NCBI GenBank assembly: GCA_029939635.1
Contig: JAOZSN010000074.1
Span: 1 to 14,079 of the forward strand
Direction of reading: 5' to 3'
Source: Deltaproteobacteria bacterium
Lineage (GTDB): Bacteria > Desulfobacterota > Desulfobulbia > Desulfobulbales > SURF-16
DNA length: 14,079 nucleotides
Shown: positions 7,149 through 14,028 of the stretch, in pieces
Position numbering within the stretch: position 1 is the stretch's first letter
Layout: each line of letters begins with the position of its first letter
Notes under the pieces: generated by a model
Database searches by the model: none
Seen by the model: the letters and a program-made list of their open reading frames with translations, nothing else
Told to the model about the DNA's origin: nothing
Program-made: the position numbers and the translations under genes

Positions 7149-8349
7149 GGGCCCCTCCACCATTGCGAACAACTTCATCAAAAATCGCCGAGGCAATCTC
7201 TTCTTTACTTTGCAGGGGGATCTCACGGCTCTGACCTTTAGCAGTAATCACAGTCACCGCATTAGTCTCAGCGGCAAAGCCAGTCTTGCTGCCACAAATA
7301 TCATTGACCACAATCATATCTAAATTTTTCTCTGCCAACTTGCGGTTCCCCTCGATTTGGTGATTTTCACTCTCGGCGGCAAAACCAACAAGAAACTGGT
7401 GCCCTTTTGCGTGCCCTAAACCTTTAAGTATATCTGTGTTTGCTGCTAAAGGCAAAGAAAGCTCACCATCCACCTTTTTCAGCTTATGCTCGGCACATGT
7501 TGAGGGGCGAAAATCAGAAACAGCTGCACATTTGATCACAATGTCCATAGCGTCAAAATACTCAGCAACCGCCTCGCCCATCTCAGCAGCAGTACGCACA
7601 TCAACACAATGTACCCCTGCTGGCACAGCAAGAGAGGTTGGCCCACTGACCAAAACCACCTCAGCACCGCGCTGCCAGGCCACAGCAGCCAAGGCATATC
7701 CCATCTTGCCAGTGGAACGATTGGAAAGAAAACGAACTGGATCCAGAGGCTCTTCAGTAGGCCCAGCAGTGACGAGCACCTTCTGGCCATCAAGATCCTG
7801 GGGGCAGAGAAGCTTTTGCAAAGCAGCCTGAACCTGGGGCCAGGCTGGCAATCTACCACTGCCCTCTTCTCCACAGGCCATGGCACCAGAATCTGGCTCA
7901 ACAACGGTATAACCGTAGGATTGCAATTGGCTGATATTATGCTGGGTGGCAGCATGGAGAAACATATTACTATTCATGGCCGGACAAACCAACACCGGGC
8001 AACAAGCAGCCAGTACCACAGCAGAAAGCAGATCGTCTGCCTGTCCAGAAGCCAACCGAGAAATAGTCTGGGCAGTGGCTGGGGCGATAAGGATACAATC
8101 ATGCTGGCGAGCAAGATTAATATGGGGAATCTGCTCAGCATCCTGGTCCGCAAACATGGAACCATGCACCCGCTGACCAGAGAGGGCGGCAAAGGTAAGA
8201 GGTGTCACAAACCGGCTAGCCGATTCGGTCATCACCACCGTCACCTCTGCACCCAGTCGCCCCAACTCCCGGACAAAATCAACCACCTTATAAACGGCAA
8301 TAGAACCACAGACACCAAGGAGAACCTTTTTTTGTTTCAACAATGCCAT
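7138..8349 (-). CDS. coaBC: bifunctional phosphopantothenoylcysteine decarboxylase / phosphopantothenate-cysteine ligase
   Basis: Coenzyme A biosynthesis enzyme, 403 residues, the normal length. The N-terminal CoaC flavoprotein half shows GSIAVYK (15-21), the catalytic H76 in IPHINL, the PAMN motif (123-126) and the active Cys159 in MACGEEGSGR. The C-terminal CoaB half shows VTAGPTEEP, SNRSTGKMG from 209, and the lysine motif HKLKK (298-302). CoaB joins cysteine to phosphopantothenate with CTP and CoaC decarboxylates the product. The ATG at 8349 lies 5 bases after the lipoprotein stop, with only a weak ribosome site, so translational coupling is likely. Its 3' end overlaps the molybdoenzyme start by 11 bases. 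Identification is firm. Confidence 0.97.
   Translation of the reverse strand: MALLKQKKVLLGVCGSIAVYKVVDFVRELGRLGAEVTVVMTESASRFVTPLTFAALSGQRVHGSMFADQDAEQIPHINLARQHDCILIAPATAQTISRLASGQADDLLSAVVLAACCPVLVCPAMNSNMFLHAATQHNISQLQSYGYTVVEPDSGAMACGEEGSGRLPAWPQVQAALQKLLCPQDLDGQKVLVTAGPTEEPLDPVRFLSNRSTGKMGYALAAVAWQRGAEVVLVSGPTSLAVPAGVHCVDVRTAAEMGEAVAEYFDAMDIVIKCAAVSDFRPSTCAEHKLKKVDGELSLPLAANTDILKGLGHAKGHQFLVGFAAESENHQIEGNRKLAEKNLDMIVVNDICGSKTGFAAETNAVTVITAKGQSREIPLQSKEEIASAIFDEVVRNGGGAHEV
7152..7158 (-). promoter_or_regulatory. ribosome binding site deciding the molybdoenzyme start
   Basis: GGAGGGG on the minus strand lies immediately before the ATG at 7148, with the GGAGG core 5 bases away. It sits inside the last codons of coaBC. 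Together with the Tat motif it fixes the start and argues against the longer open frame beginning at 7226. Confidence 0.7.
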
Positions 8350-8354
8350 TATTT

Positions 8355-8825
8355 TTATTGGCCAGACAAAGGATCTACGCTGGACTCATCAGCAGTGTCA
8401 GATACATAAATAATAACGTGGGTGTTCATGGTGCTCTCGGAGATCTTAATCATGCATGTTTTACTTTCTTTAATATAGGCCTGAACCATAGGTACACCAG
8501 TGCCAATATATTGGCGTTCCCACTGGTGCTTGGGCATATTATTTTTGAAGAACTCGGCTACGGAGTTGATCTCGCGGCGACCAGAAAATTGCAGAATACC
8601 GCCCCGAAAGGATTTGGTCTCTACAAAAACCGAATGTTTCTGGTCAAATTCAAAACCAGGAGGAATCTGGATTTCGCGGTAGGCCCGTGCAAAGAAAGGT
8701 TGCTCCGTAACTGTCTCTGTATCCAGAGCAGCCTCATCAGAACTCTTCGATGTACAACCAGAAGAAAAGGTCAATATACAAAGTGCTACCACAACCAGGG
8801 ACAAAACTGACTTCAGATTTTTCAT
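8355..8825 (-). CDS. small secreted lipoprotein, unknown function
   Basis: Predicted lipoprotein of 156 residues. A lysine-containing start and a hydrophobic core (7-20) lead to a lipobox-like FSSGC with Cys24 as the lipidated residue, followed by a Ser-rich linker. No Asp follows the Cys, so retention in the inner membrane is not signalled by the enterobacterial rule. The mature part has one compact domain: IPPGFEFD, then a strand with VETKSFRGGILQFSG, a helix with VAEFFKNNMPKHQW, and further strands. I recognise this as a style seen in small deltaproteobacterial lipoproteins but cannot name a function. The perfect AAGGAGG at 8833-8839, 7 bases before the ATG, supports this start. It lies directly upstream of coaBC in the same unit. 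Confidence 0.85.
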   Translation of the reverse strand: MKNLKSVLSLVVVALCILTFSSGCTSKSSDEAALDTETVTEQPFFARAYREIQIPPGFEFDQKHSVFVETKSFRGGILQFSGRREINSVAEFFKNNMPKHQWERQYIGTGVPMVQAYIKESKTCMIKISESTMNTHVIIYVSDTADESSVDPLSGQ

Positions 8826-8832
8826 GAAAAAA

Positions 8833-8839
8833 CCTCCTT
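8833..8839 (-). promoter_or_regulatory. strong Shine-Dalgarno of the lipoprotein gene
   Basis: AAGGAGG on the minus strand with a 7-base T-rich spacer to the ATG at 8825. It is the best ribosome site in the leftward unit, suggesting the lipoprotein is translated more strongly than its neighbours. Confidence 0.75.
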
Positions 8840-8906
8840 AAAATGTAACGGTTTAGTGAGATGAACATTGAGTAACCTCACCATAAAAGTAAGTATCTTA
8901 CATTTT
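8840..8906. repeat. inverted repeat between nitroreductase and lipoprotein genes
   Basis: AAAATGTAA (8840-8848) and TTACATTTT (8898-8906) are perfect 9-bp complements separated by 49 bp. The right arm includes the nitroreductase stop codon. Inside it a second short pair, GTGAG (8856-8860) and CTCAC (8877-8881), could form a small hairpin. No U-run follows on the minus strand, so it does not look like a terminator. It may be a processing site or chance in AT-rich DNA. Confidence 0.3.
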
Positions 8907-9407
8907 TTTCAAGATAAAATGATTTAACTCTTTTCGCGTTGATTGCTGATTCGTCTGACTAGGGTGACCAATGGCCAGCACAGCCATAAGATCAACAGTA
9001 TCACCCACGCCCAGGATTTCATTTACCCGCGCCTTCTGTTTGAGGATCTGACCAAGCCAGACCGCTCCAAGGGACAGAGACTCTACAGCCAACAACATAT
9101 TTTGGATACACGCACCCGCAGCCTGATGATCCTTTACCTCGTCATACATAGACTCTTTATCTAGGTAGACGGCAATGAGGGCCGGAGCAGCCAGAACTAT
9201 ATGACTATAATGGGTAGTAGTTGCGAGTTGCTGTCGCGTCTCTTCAGCAGTAATAATCACAAAGCGCCACGGTTGATTATTAAGCCCGGAAGGGGCCCAT
9301 ATCCCTGCCCTGATAATTTCCTCAAGATCCTCCACAGCAACAGTACTTTCAGTAAACTCACGACGACTACGGCGCTGATAGAGGGCAGAAAGAATGTCAT
9401 TTGTCAT
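8898..9407 (-). CDS. nitroreductase-family flavoprotein
   Basis: Single-domain FMN-dependent nitroreductase family protein, 169 residues from the ATG at 9407. The FMN phosphate-contact motif RRSRREF (12-18), WAPSGLNNQPWRF (37-49) and GAVWLGQ (114-120) are all present. Members reduce nitro compounds, quinones or flavins with NAD(P)H; the natural substrate cannot be told from sequence. The frame extends 11 codons further to a TTG at 9440, but the family normally begins close to the RRS motif, so the ATG is preferred even though its ribosome site is weak. It is the first gene of the leftward run, 72 bases from the lipoprotein gene, behind a good sigma70-type promoter. Confidence 0.9.
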   Translation of the reverse strand: MTNDILSALYQRRSRREFTESTVAVEDLEEIIRAGIWAPSGLNNQPWRFVIITAEETRQQLATTTHYSHIVLAAPALIAVYLDKESMYDEVKDHQAAGACIQNMLLAVESLSLGAVWLGQILKQKARVNEILGVGDTVDLMAVLAIGHPSQTNQQSTRKELNHFILKKM

Positions 9408-9455
9408 GGGTAATGCCCATATAAAAAAAGTCGTTAACAACCAAAAGTGGAGATC

Positions 9456-9470
9456 ACGGCTGATAGCCGT
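9456..9470. other. short perfect hairpin in the nitroreductase leader
   Basis: ACGGCT (9456-9461) and AGCCGT (9465-9470) form a 6-bp stem with a 3-base loop. It would lie in the 5' leader of the leftward transcript if that starts near 9490. No T-run is attached on either strand. Confidence 0.35.
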
Positions 9471-9496
9471 AGACAGAATTACATTGAAAACATCAC

Positions 9497-9525
9497 AAAA
9501 TAGTTGTCTCGTGTAAGTTTGTCAA
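9497..9525 (-). promoter_or_regulatory. sigma70-type promoter for the leftward six-gene unit
   Basis: On the minus strand a perfect -35 TTGACA (9525-9520) is followed by a 17-base spacer and TATTTT (9502-9497) as the -10. Transcription would start near 9490, giving a leader of about 80 bases before the nitroreductase ATG. Confidence 0.65.
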
Positions 9526-9532
9526 TTAATTT
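9504..9532 (+). promoter_or_regulatory. candidate promoter for the tatD-yggS pair
   Basis: TTGTCT (9504-9509), a 17-base spacer and TAATTT (9527-9532) on the plus strand. It overlaps the leftward promoter almost completely, so the two directions could compete for polymerase. The match is weaker than that of the leftward promoter. Confidence 0.4.
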
Positions 9533-9592
9533 AGCCCCATTACCAATCAACAGAATAGTTTCACTTCATCCCCTCAGCCCCACCCAGGAACA

Positions 9593-10420
9593 ATGAGTCG
9601 AAAAAAGAAAAGACGCCCCTTACCATCCATCAGCCCAGACCACTGGTTGGTGGACAGTCATTGTCATTTAGACATGACTGCCTACAACGAAGATCTACCA
9701 GACGTCCTTGGCCGAGCAAAATCTGCTGGTATCGCTGCTATCATTACCATAGGTATTGACCCCCCAAGCTCCCAAGCCGCAGTTAGTCTTGCCCAGAACC
9801 ATACTGATTTGTATGCTGCCGTGGGTATTCACCCCCATCATGCCGAAGGGGTCAGCGAACAAATAAAAAAAGAAATGCGCCACCTGGCAGGGCAGAATAA
9901 GGTTATTGCTTATGGCGAGATTGGTATTGATTGTTTTAAAGACTATGCCCCCCTGGCAGATCAGATCAGCTGCATGCGTTGGCAACTAGAGCTGGCCCAG
10001 GAACTGGAACTGCCGGTCATTATTCATGACCGCGATGCCCATCAGCTCATTCTTGACATCCTCATCGAGATGGGACCATTCCCGGCTGGCGGTGTTATCC
10101 ACTGTTTTTCTGGAGATGCGCAGATTGCTGAAAAGTTCCTGGAATGTGGATTTTATCTTTCCATACCAGGAGTCGTTACCTTTAAAAAAGCGGTGGAATT
10201 ACAAGAAGCGGCAACCATGATCCCTTTAAACAGGTTGCTGGTTGAAACAGATGGCCCCTTCCTGGCCCCAGAACCGTGGCGCGGCAAACGAAACGAACCA
10301 GCCTACACCCTGTATACGGCTGAAAAAATCGCAGAACTTAAAAACATATCCCTGGATGATATTGCTGAAGCGACCAGCCATAATATCGAAAAACTCTTTC
10401 GAATTGAGATAAAAAAATGA
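9593..10420 (+). CDS. TatD-family metal-dependent hydrolase
   Basis: Metal-dependent hydrolase of the TatD family, 275 residues, the usual length, with a TIM-barrel pattern. Metal ligands expected for the family are all visible: H23 and H25 in DSHCHLD, E109 in GEIGID, H145 in IIHDRDA, H170 in VIHCFSG and D220 in ETDGPFLAP. Characterised members have 3'-5' exonuclease or DNase activity, and some process other substrates; despite the family name it is not a Tat translocon part. A short AGGA site precedes the ATG. The first 16 residues are a basic extension (MSRKKKRR) before the catalytic domain. The last bases overlap the next gene as ATGA. Confidence 0.93.
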   Translation: MSRKKKRRPLPSISPDHWLVDSHCHLDMTAYNEDLPDVLGRAKSAGIAAIITIGIDPPSSQAAVSLAQNHTDLYAAVGIHPHHAEGVSEQIKKEMRHLAGQNKVIAYGEIGIDCFKDYAPLADQISCMRWQLELAQELELPVIIHDRDAHQLILDILIEMGPFPAGGVIHCFSGDAQIAEKFLECGFYLSIPGVVTFKKAVELQEAATMIPLNRLLVETDGPFLAPEPWRGKRNEPAYTLYTAEKIAELKNISLDDIAEATSHNIEKLFRIEIKK

Positions 10421-11103
10421 TCACCGACAACCTTGACAAAATCAACGCCTCTATTACCAAGGCCGCAAAAGAGGCTGGCCGCAAAAGGGATGAAATAACC
10501 CTTATTGCAGTCAGCAAACGAAAACCCGCCAGCCTTATCCTAGAAGCCATGAGTGCTGGCCAAGTGGATTTTGGCGAAAATTACCTGCAGGAGGCCCAGG
10601 AGAAAATCAGCACCATTAGCGGCCCTGCCCGCTGGCATTTTATCGGTGGGCTCCAATCAAACAAGGCTAAGGCTGCAGTGACCCATTTCAACCTCATCCA
10701 CACCGTGGATCGCTTCAAACTAGCCAAGGCTCTCAATAAATTTGCCACCCAGCAAGACAAAATCCAGGAAATCCTGGTACAGGTCAATGTAGGTCGAGAG
10801 CTGCAAAAAGGAGGTGTTCTGCCGGAAAAGAGCGAAGAACTGCTTAACAAGATAGGCAGCCTTGACCACCTCTCCATCCGCGGACTCATGACCATGCCAC
10901 CAGCCACGCAAAGCAAAGAGGAGGCCCGTCCCTATTTTGCAATGTTACGCGAACTAGGAGAAAAATATCAGCACAGCGGACTAATCAGCAAAGATGCCCC
11001 CCTTATTCTCTCCATGGGCATGAGCAATGATTTCGAAGCCGCCATTGCTGAAGGTGCCACCATGGTTCGGGTAGGCACCGCCATTTTTGGAACAAGGGAA
11101 TAA
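10417..11103 (+). CDS. YggS/PROSC-family pyridoxal phosphate homeostasis protein
   Basis: PLP-binding protein of the YggS/PROSC/YBL036C family, 228 residues, close to the family norm. The PLP lysine is K34 in LIAVSKRKP. FGENYLQEA, WHFIGGLQSNKAK, VNVGRELQKGG, IRGLMTMPP and LSMGMSNDFEAAI are the conserved blocks of the fold, ending with the phosphate-binding RVGTAIFGTR. The family keeps PLP supply and amino-acid balance and has no established enzymatic reaction. The start overlaps the tatD-family stop (ATGA), so the two are translationally coupled. In many bacteria it neighbours proC or cell-division genes, which are not present here. Confidence 0.95.
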   Translation: MITDNLDKINASITKAAKEAGRKRDEITLIAVSKRKPASLILEAMSAGQVDFGENYLQEAQEKISTISGPARWHFIGGLQSNKAKAAVTHFNLIHTVDRFKLAKALNKFATQQDKIQEILVQVNVGRELQKGGVLPEKSEELLNKIGSLDHLSIRGLMTMPPATQSKEEARPYFAMLRELGEKYQHSGLISKDAPLILSMGMSNDFEAAIAEGATMVRVGTAIFGTRE

Positions 11104-11116
11104 AAAGTAAATAGCT

Positions 11117-11138
11117 ACTTTACTTGCACTTTACTTGC
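11117..11138. repeat. tandem 11-bp duplication at the chemoreceptor stop
   Basis: ACTTTACTTGC occurs twice head to tail with no mismatch (11117-11127 and 11128-11138). On the minus strand the second unit carries the final Lys codon and TAA stop of the chemoreceptor, and the copy repeats them just downstream. It looks like a recent slippage duplication between convergent genes. Confidence 0.7.
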
Positions 11139-12618
11139 GCCCATGAACAATGGATGACAGTGAGTTGACCAGCACATCCATTCTGTTTGACTGATCTAGT
11201 AAATCTGCGGCCATACCCTCAGATTTATCTGCAATTGCAGCGGTTTGGCCAGCAATATTATCCATTGCCGTAAAGGCAACACTGATCTGGTTGATCCCGG
11301 TTTCTTGCTCTGTGGAAGCCACAGATATTTGTTTGGTGGCCTGGGCAGTGTTTGCCACTATGTCTGAGATGCCACTAAATGATTTATTTGTCTCGCCCAC
11401 CACCGTACTGCCTAAATTGACCTTTTCCATCTCACTATCTAGCAATACTGCCGTGTCTTTTGCTGCGCCTGCTGCCCGCATAGCCAGATTACGAACCTCA
11501 TCAGCAACAACCGCAAACCCTGCTCCAGCCTCTCCGGCCCTGGCTGCCTCAACCGCAGCATTTAAGGCCAGTAAATTTGTCTGAAAGGCAATTTCATCAA
11601 TGCTTTTTACAACACCTTGGGTTTTTTTGCTGTTTTCCGAGATGTCATGCATGGTTGAGGTTAAACGCTCAAGGGTGCTGAGGGCGGTGGTGATATAGGT
11701 TCGCGCAGTTTCCATCTGGTGGTCAGTATCTGCAGATAGTTGCGTGTTGTTAGAGGTCATACTGGCAATTTCAGCCAGGGAGGCCGCAGTCTCCTCGACC
11801 CCTGCGGCCTGTTGGGTTGCGCCATCGGCCAACTGATGATTCATCTGGGAAAATTCATCGGCAAAGATCTTGGTCTGAATGGCGCCTTCTTCAAGCTGTG
11901 AGCAGATTGACTCAATGGGGTTAATGACAATAAAACGCAAACACACCACAATACTGGCCACCATACAGAGAATGACCACTAGAAAAACTGCAGTTTCTAC
12001 CAGCAGAACCGAGTTAATCTCACTCTTTGTTTGCTCTTTTAATTGCTTAATTTCATTAGCTGCCGTGGTCTTTTGTGTCGCAACCTGCTCATCAAGATAA
12101 AGAGTGGAATAAAAGACAGTGACAGAACCAATGACCGAGCCATCATGATGCAACTGCTCGGAGATTTTAGTTTTGTCGATTTCGGTTGCGATGATCGTGG
12201 GGATTTGAGATCCGCTCTCCAATTTAGCAGAGCGCCATGCTGCATTGGTAGGTTTTTTGTCGCCATCAAAGACCTGAATAGCGATTATTTCAGCGGTGTG
12301 AAGCTGTGATATCAGGGCGCTATTGACTCCATCTGAATCAAAATTATAGAACAGAGGGGCACAGACCCTTGCCAATATCTTGGTGGAAGAGGCTATGGAT
12401 TTCTGTAACTGTTCGGTCAAGTTTTTTTGCTGGCTGGTCAAACTGCTATCGATCTGGGTTATCTGCTTTTCAATGAGATGATCGGCCAGGTTAACCTGCA
12501 TCTTTGCAATAATTGCCCCACCAATGGCCAGGAGGACAAAGACACATAAAGCACTGACAAAGGCCACCTTGACAGCCAGTCCAAATCGATCAATTGCATA
12601 ATTTTGCGCTGATATCAT
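11131..12618 (-). CDS. methyl-accepting chemotaxis protein
   Basis: Transmembrane chemoreceptor of 495 residues. A membrane helix at about 14-38, a periplasmic region of about 160 residues and a second helix at about 203-229 give the usual topology. The periplasmic part (YNFDSDGVNSALI, IIAIQVFDGD, SVIGSVTVFYS) has the strand pattern of a Cache-like sensor, which is an inference. A HAMP domain is not obvious after the second helix. The signalling hairpin tip is clear at about 341-378 (IDEIAFQTNLLALNAAVEAAR, then GFAVVADEVRNLA), the part that contacts CheA and CheW. No CheR-binding pentapeptide ends the protein. AGGA precedes the ATG at 12618. It is divergent from the solute-binding protein, which might deliver its ligand. 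Confidence 0.95.
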   Translation of the reverse strand: MISAQNYAIDRFGLAVKVAFVSALCVFVLLAIGGAIIAKMQVNLADHLIEKQITQIDSSLTSQQKNLTEQLQKSIASSTKILARVCAPLFYNFDSDGVNSALISQLHTAEIIAIQVFDGDKKPTNAAWRSAKLESGSQIPTIIATEIDKTKISEQLHHDGSVIGSVTVFYSTLYLDEQVATQKTTAANEIKQLKEQTKSEINSVLLVETAVFLVVILCMVASIVVCLRFIVINPIESICSQLEEGAIQTKIFADEFSQMNHQLADGATQQAAGVEETAASLAEIASMTSNNTQLSADTDHQMETARTYITTALSTLERLTSTMHDISENSKKTQGVVKSIDEIAFQTNLLALNAAVEAARAGEAGAGFAVVADEVRNLAMRAAGAAKDTAVLLDSEMEKVNLGSTVVGETNKSFSGISDIVANTAQATKQISVASTEQETGINQISVAFTAMDNIAGQTAAIADKSEGMAADLLDQSNRMDVLVNSLSSIVHGRK

Positions 12619-12662
12619 GATAGTCCTGTTTTTCTTTTACGTGATAAGGTTGACGGTTTATA

Positions 12663-12687
12663 TTTATCTCTTTTTTATTAAGATAAA
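12663..12687. repeat. 7-bp inverted repeat upstream of the chemoreceptor
   Basis: TTTATCT (12663-12669) and AGATAAA (12681-12687) are perfect complements with an 11-base AT-rich centre, about 45 bp before the chemoreceptor ATG. It could be an operator, but the base composition makes chance likely. Confidence 0.3.
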
Positions 12688-12721
12688 AGCATTTTAGGGC
12701 ATTAAACTTTCCAAAGACACC

Positions 12722-12744
12722 TTTTTTTTTTTTTGAAAAAAAAA
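12722..12744. repeat. homopolymer tracts T13-G-A9 in the divergent promoter region
   Basis: Thirteen Ts (12722-12734), one G and nine As (12736-12744) lie between the divergent chemoreceptor and binding-protein genes. Such tracts are intrinsically bent, can act as UP-like elements and are prone to length change during replication. They do not lie inside any supported gene. Confidence 0.8.
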
Positions 12745-12783
12745 TTAGTAATCCCTTGACCATTTTTAGGGTTCCAGTCATCC

Positions 12784-12792
12784 TGATAATAT
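12784..12792 (+). promoter_or_regulatory. extended -10 promoter candidate for the binding protein
   Basis: TGATAATAT fits an extended -10 (TG, one base, TAATAT), about 59 bp before the ATG. The -35 position is poor (TTTAGG near 12764). A TTGACC at 12756-12761 is too far away to pair with it. Confidence 0.35.
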
Positions 12793-12850
12793 CTAGAAAA
12801 TGTAGGTAAGTAGATGGTTCGACAAATTTAATTTATTTAGCGAGGATGTT

Positions 12851-13621
12851 ATGAGTAAAATTAGACTATTAGTATTGGCAATGTTTGCGTTGACTACTGT
12901 TTTCTGTACCACTTCCTGGGCTGCTAGCCTGAAAATCGCCACAGAGAATGAAGATTCATTTCCATGGCTTTATGACAATGAAGGAGCTGATGTTGAATTA
13001 ATCAAGGCCGCTGGGAAAAATCTGGGACATGATGTGGAAATTGTTTATATGCCCTGGAAAAGATGTCTTGATAGCCTGAAAAAAAACAAGGTGGATGGTC
13101 TTTTTGCCGCCAGTTTTAAGGAAAAACGGCAAAAATTTGGGGTGTATCCCATGGCCAATGGCACGCATGATGCCAGCAAACAACTACACCCTGGCAGCTA
13201 TTCTCTCTATGTTCCCAAGGGATCAAATTTGAGTTGGGACGGTGACAAGTTTATCAACCTGACAGGCAAAATGGGAGCCCCCATGGGGTATTCTATCATT
13301 GACAAGCTCAAGGCTAAGGGGGCAGAAGTCCATGAGGCCAAGCAGACTATAATGTTAATGAAAATGCTGGCCAATGGACGCCTGGCCAGCGTCGCGGCTC
13401 TAACCCCTCAAGGAGATAGAATCCTAAAAAACAATGCTGATTTGGCTGCCAAGATCACGAAAATAGAGGTAGCCTTGGTAGAAAAACCATATTACCTGAT
13501 GTTCTCCCATGATATGGCCAACAATAAAGCAGATTTGATTAAGGCCTTCTGGGCTGAGATTGAGAAGGTCAGGGCTTCAGACCAGTATAAACAGATCTAT
13601 GATAAATATATGGCAAAATAA
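12851..13621 (+). CDS. periplasmic solute-binding protein, family 3 type
   Basis: Secreted binding protein of 256 residues. A signal peptide (basic MSKIR, hydrophobic core, cleavage after SWA near residue 24) is followed by LKIATENEDSFPWLY, the opening strand of SBP_bac_3 proteins, then MPWKRCLDSLKKNKVDGLFAASF and a C-terminal helix ending YKQIYDKYMAK. These proteins bind amino acids or other small polar molecules. GAGG sits about 6 bases before the ATG. A strong terminator follows at once and no permease or ATPase gene is in view, so this is a single-gene unit. It may serve a remote transporter or present ligand to the divergent chemoreceptor. Ligand not predictable. Confidence 0.9.
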   Translation: MSKIRLLVLAMFALTTVFCTTSWAASLKIATENEDSFPWLYDNEGADVELIKAAGKNLGHDVEIVYMPWKRCLDSLKKNKVDGLFAASFKEKRQKFGVYPMANGTHDASKQLHPGSYSLYVPKGSNLSWDGDKFINLTGKMGAPMGYSIIDKLKAKGAEVHEAKQTIMLMKMLANGRLASVAALTPQGDRILKNNADLAAKITKIEVALVEKPYYLMFSHDMANNKADLIKAFWAEIEKVRASDQYKQIYDKYMAK

Positions 13622-13644
13622 AAAACAATAGTTGTTTATCTGCC

Positions 13645-13692
13645 AGGCTTATCTGGTTGTGCTGAAATGCTCAACCAGATAAGCCTTTTTTT
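13645..13692 (+). terminator. strong intrinsic terminator after the binding protein
   Basis: AGGCTTATCTGGTTG (13645-13659) and CAACCAGATAAGCCT (13672-13686) form a perfect 15-bp stem with a 12-base loop, followed by seven Ts (13686-13692). It lies 24 bases after the stop codon. Confidence 0.93.
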
Positions 13693-13699
13693 ATGCTGT

Positions 13700-13897
13700 T
13701 TACCAGTTCCCCTCTCTAATAAAGGAAGGAGGAGTGGCATCGGGGTACTCGTTATCTCCCGTTGGTCGCTTACAGTGAGCGCATTGTTTGGCAGATTGCG
13801 TAGATCCCACCCTTAATGAATTTATAAAGGCGTACCACTTTTTAGCGACAACGCCGCGTGATCGTGCCTTTAGTATCAAATAAACCCAGGGAGCCAA
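13700..13897 (-). CDS. doubtful small ORF with a CxxC motif
   Basis: An open frame of 65 codons starting at TTG with no ribosome site; the frame is open back to a stop at 13922-13924. The peptide has a hydrophobic start (APWVYLILKA), a basic middle and CAHCKRPTG, which resembles half a zinc knuckle, and ends PPSFIREGNW. That last motif is the translation of a CT-rich, short interspersed repeat often read through in unrelated ORFs. I recognise no family. It could be a decayed gene fragment, a repeat-derived ORF or non-coding. No other gene is supported between 13693 and 14046. Confidence 0.2.
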   Translation of the reverse strand: MAPWVYLILKARSRGVVAKKWYAFINSLRVGSTQSAKQCAHCKRPTGDNEYPDATPPSFIREGNW

Positions 13898-13937
13898 TAT
13901 ACAGGAAGGAGACTTCGCTGTTTATCTTAAATACAAT

Positions 13938-13955
13938 TTCCACTTTGAAGTGGAA
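13938..13955. promoter_or_regulatory. 18-bp near-perfect palindrome
   Basis: TTCCACTT (13938-13945) and AAGTGGAA (13948-13955) are perfect 8-bp arms around a TG centre. The short centre suits a dimeric protein-binding site better than an RNA hairpin. It lies upstream of the doubtful small ORF and downstream of the leftward terminator, so its target is unclear. Confidence 0.4.
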
Positions 13956-13965
13956 CATGGCAAAC

Positions 13966-13998
13966 AAAAAAAGCGGTTGAAATATATTCTCAACCGCT
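13966..13998 (-). terminator. intrinsic terminator, leftward
   Basis: AGCGGTTGA (13972-13980) pairs perfectly with TCAACCGCT (13990-13998) over a 9-base loop. On the minus strand the stem is followed by seven Ts (from the A-run at 13966-13972). It would end a leftward gene entering from the right edge. Confidence 0.75.
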
Positions 13999-14028
13999 CG
14001 GGGTACATCAGACCATCTTGTTAATTAG

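Noticed and set aside
7149..7226. 26-codon N-terminal extension of the molybdoenzyme
   Set aside because: It would place the twin-arginine signal internally; the ATG at 7148 has GGAGG and gives a normal Tat signal.
7609..8409. Long rightward open frame antisense to coaBC
   Set aside because: It lies fully opposite a certain gene, has no family motifs or ribosome site, and its composition is that of a reverse-strand shadow.
8343..8810. Rightward 155-codon frame opposite the lipoprotein gene
   Set aside because: The leftward lipoprotein has a lipobox and a perfect Shine-Dalgarno; the antisense frame has neither signal nor recognisable domain.
9408..9440. 11-codon N-terminal extension of the nitroreductase from a TTG
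   Set aside because: The family usually begins near the RRS motif and the extension has no supporting ribosome site.
11104..11122. Hairpin AAAGTA / TACTTT after the YggS-family gene as a terminator
   Set aside because: The stem is only 6 bp, AT-rich, and is not followed by a T-run on either strand.
12590..12781. Leftward 63-codon frame covering the AT-rich gap before the chemoreceptor
   Set aside because: It reads through the homopolymer tract, is Lys/Phe low complexity, overlaps the chemoreceptor start and has no ribosome site.
13148..13170. TGGCACGCATGATGCC as a sigma54 promoter
   Set aside because: It lies inside the binding-protein coding sequence, the -12 part is poor and no gene follows at a sensible distance.
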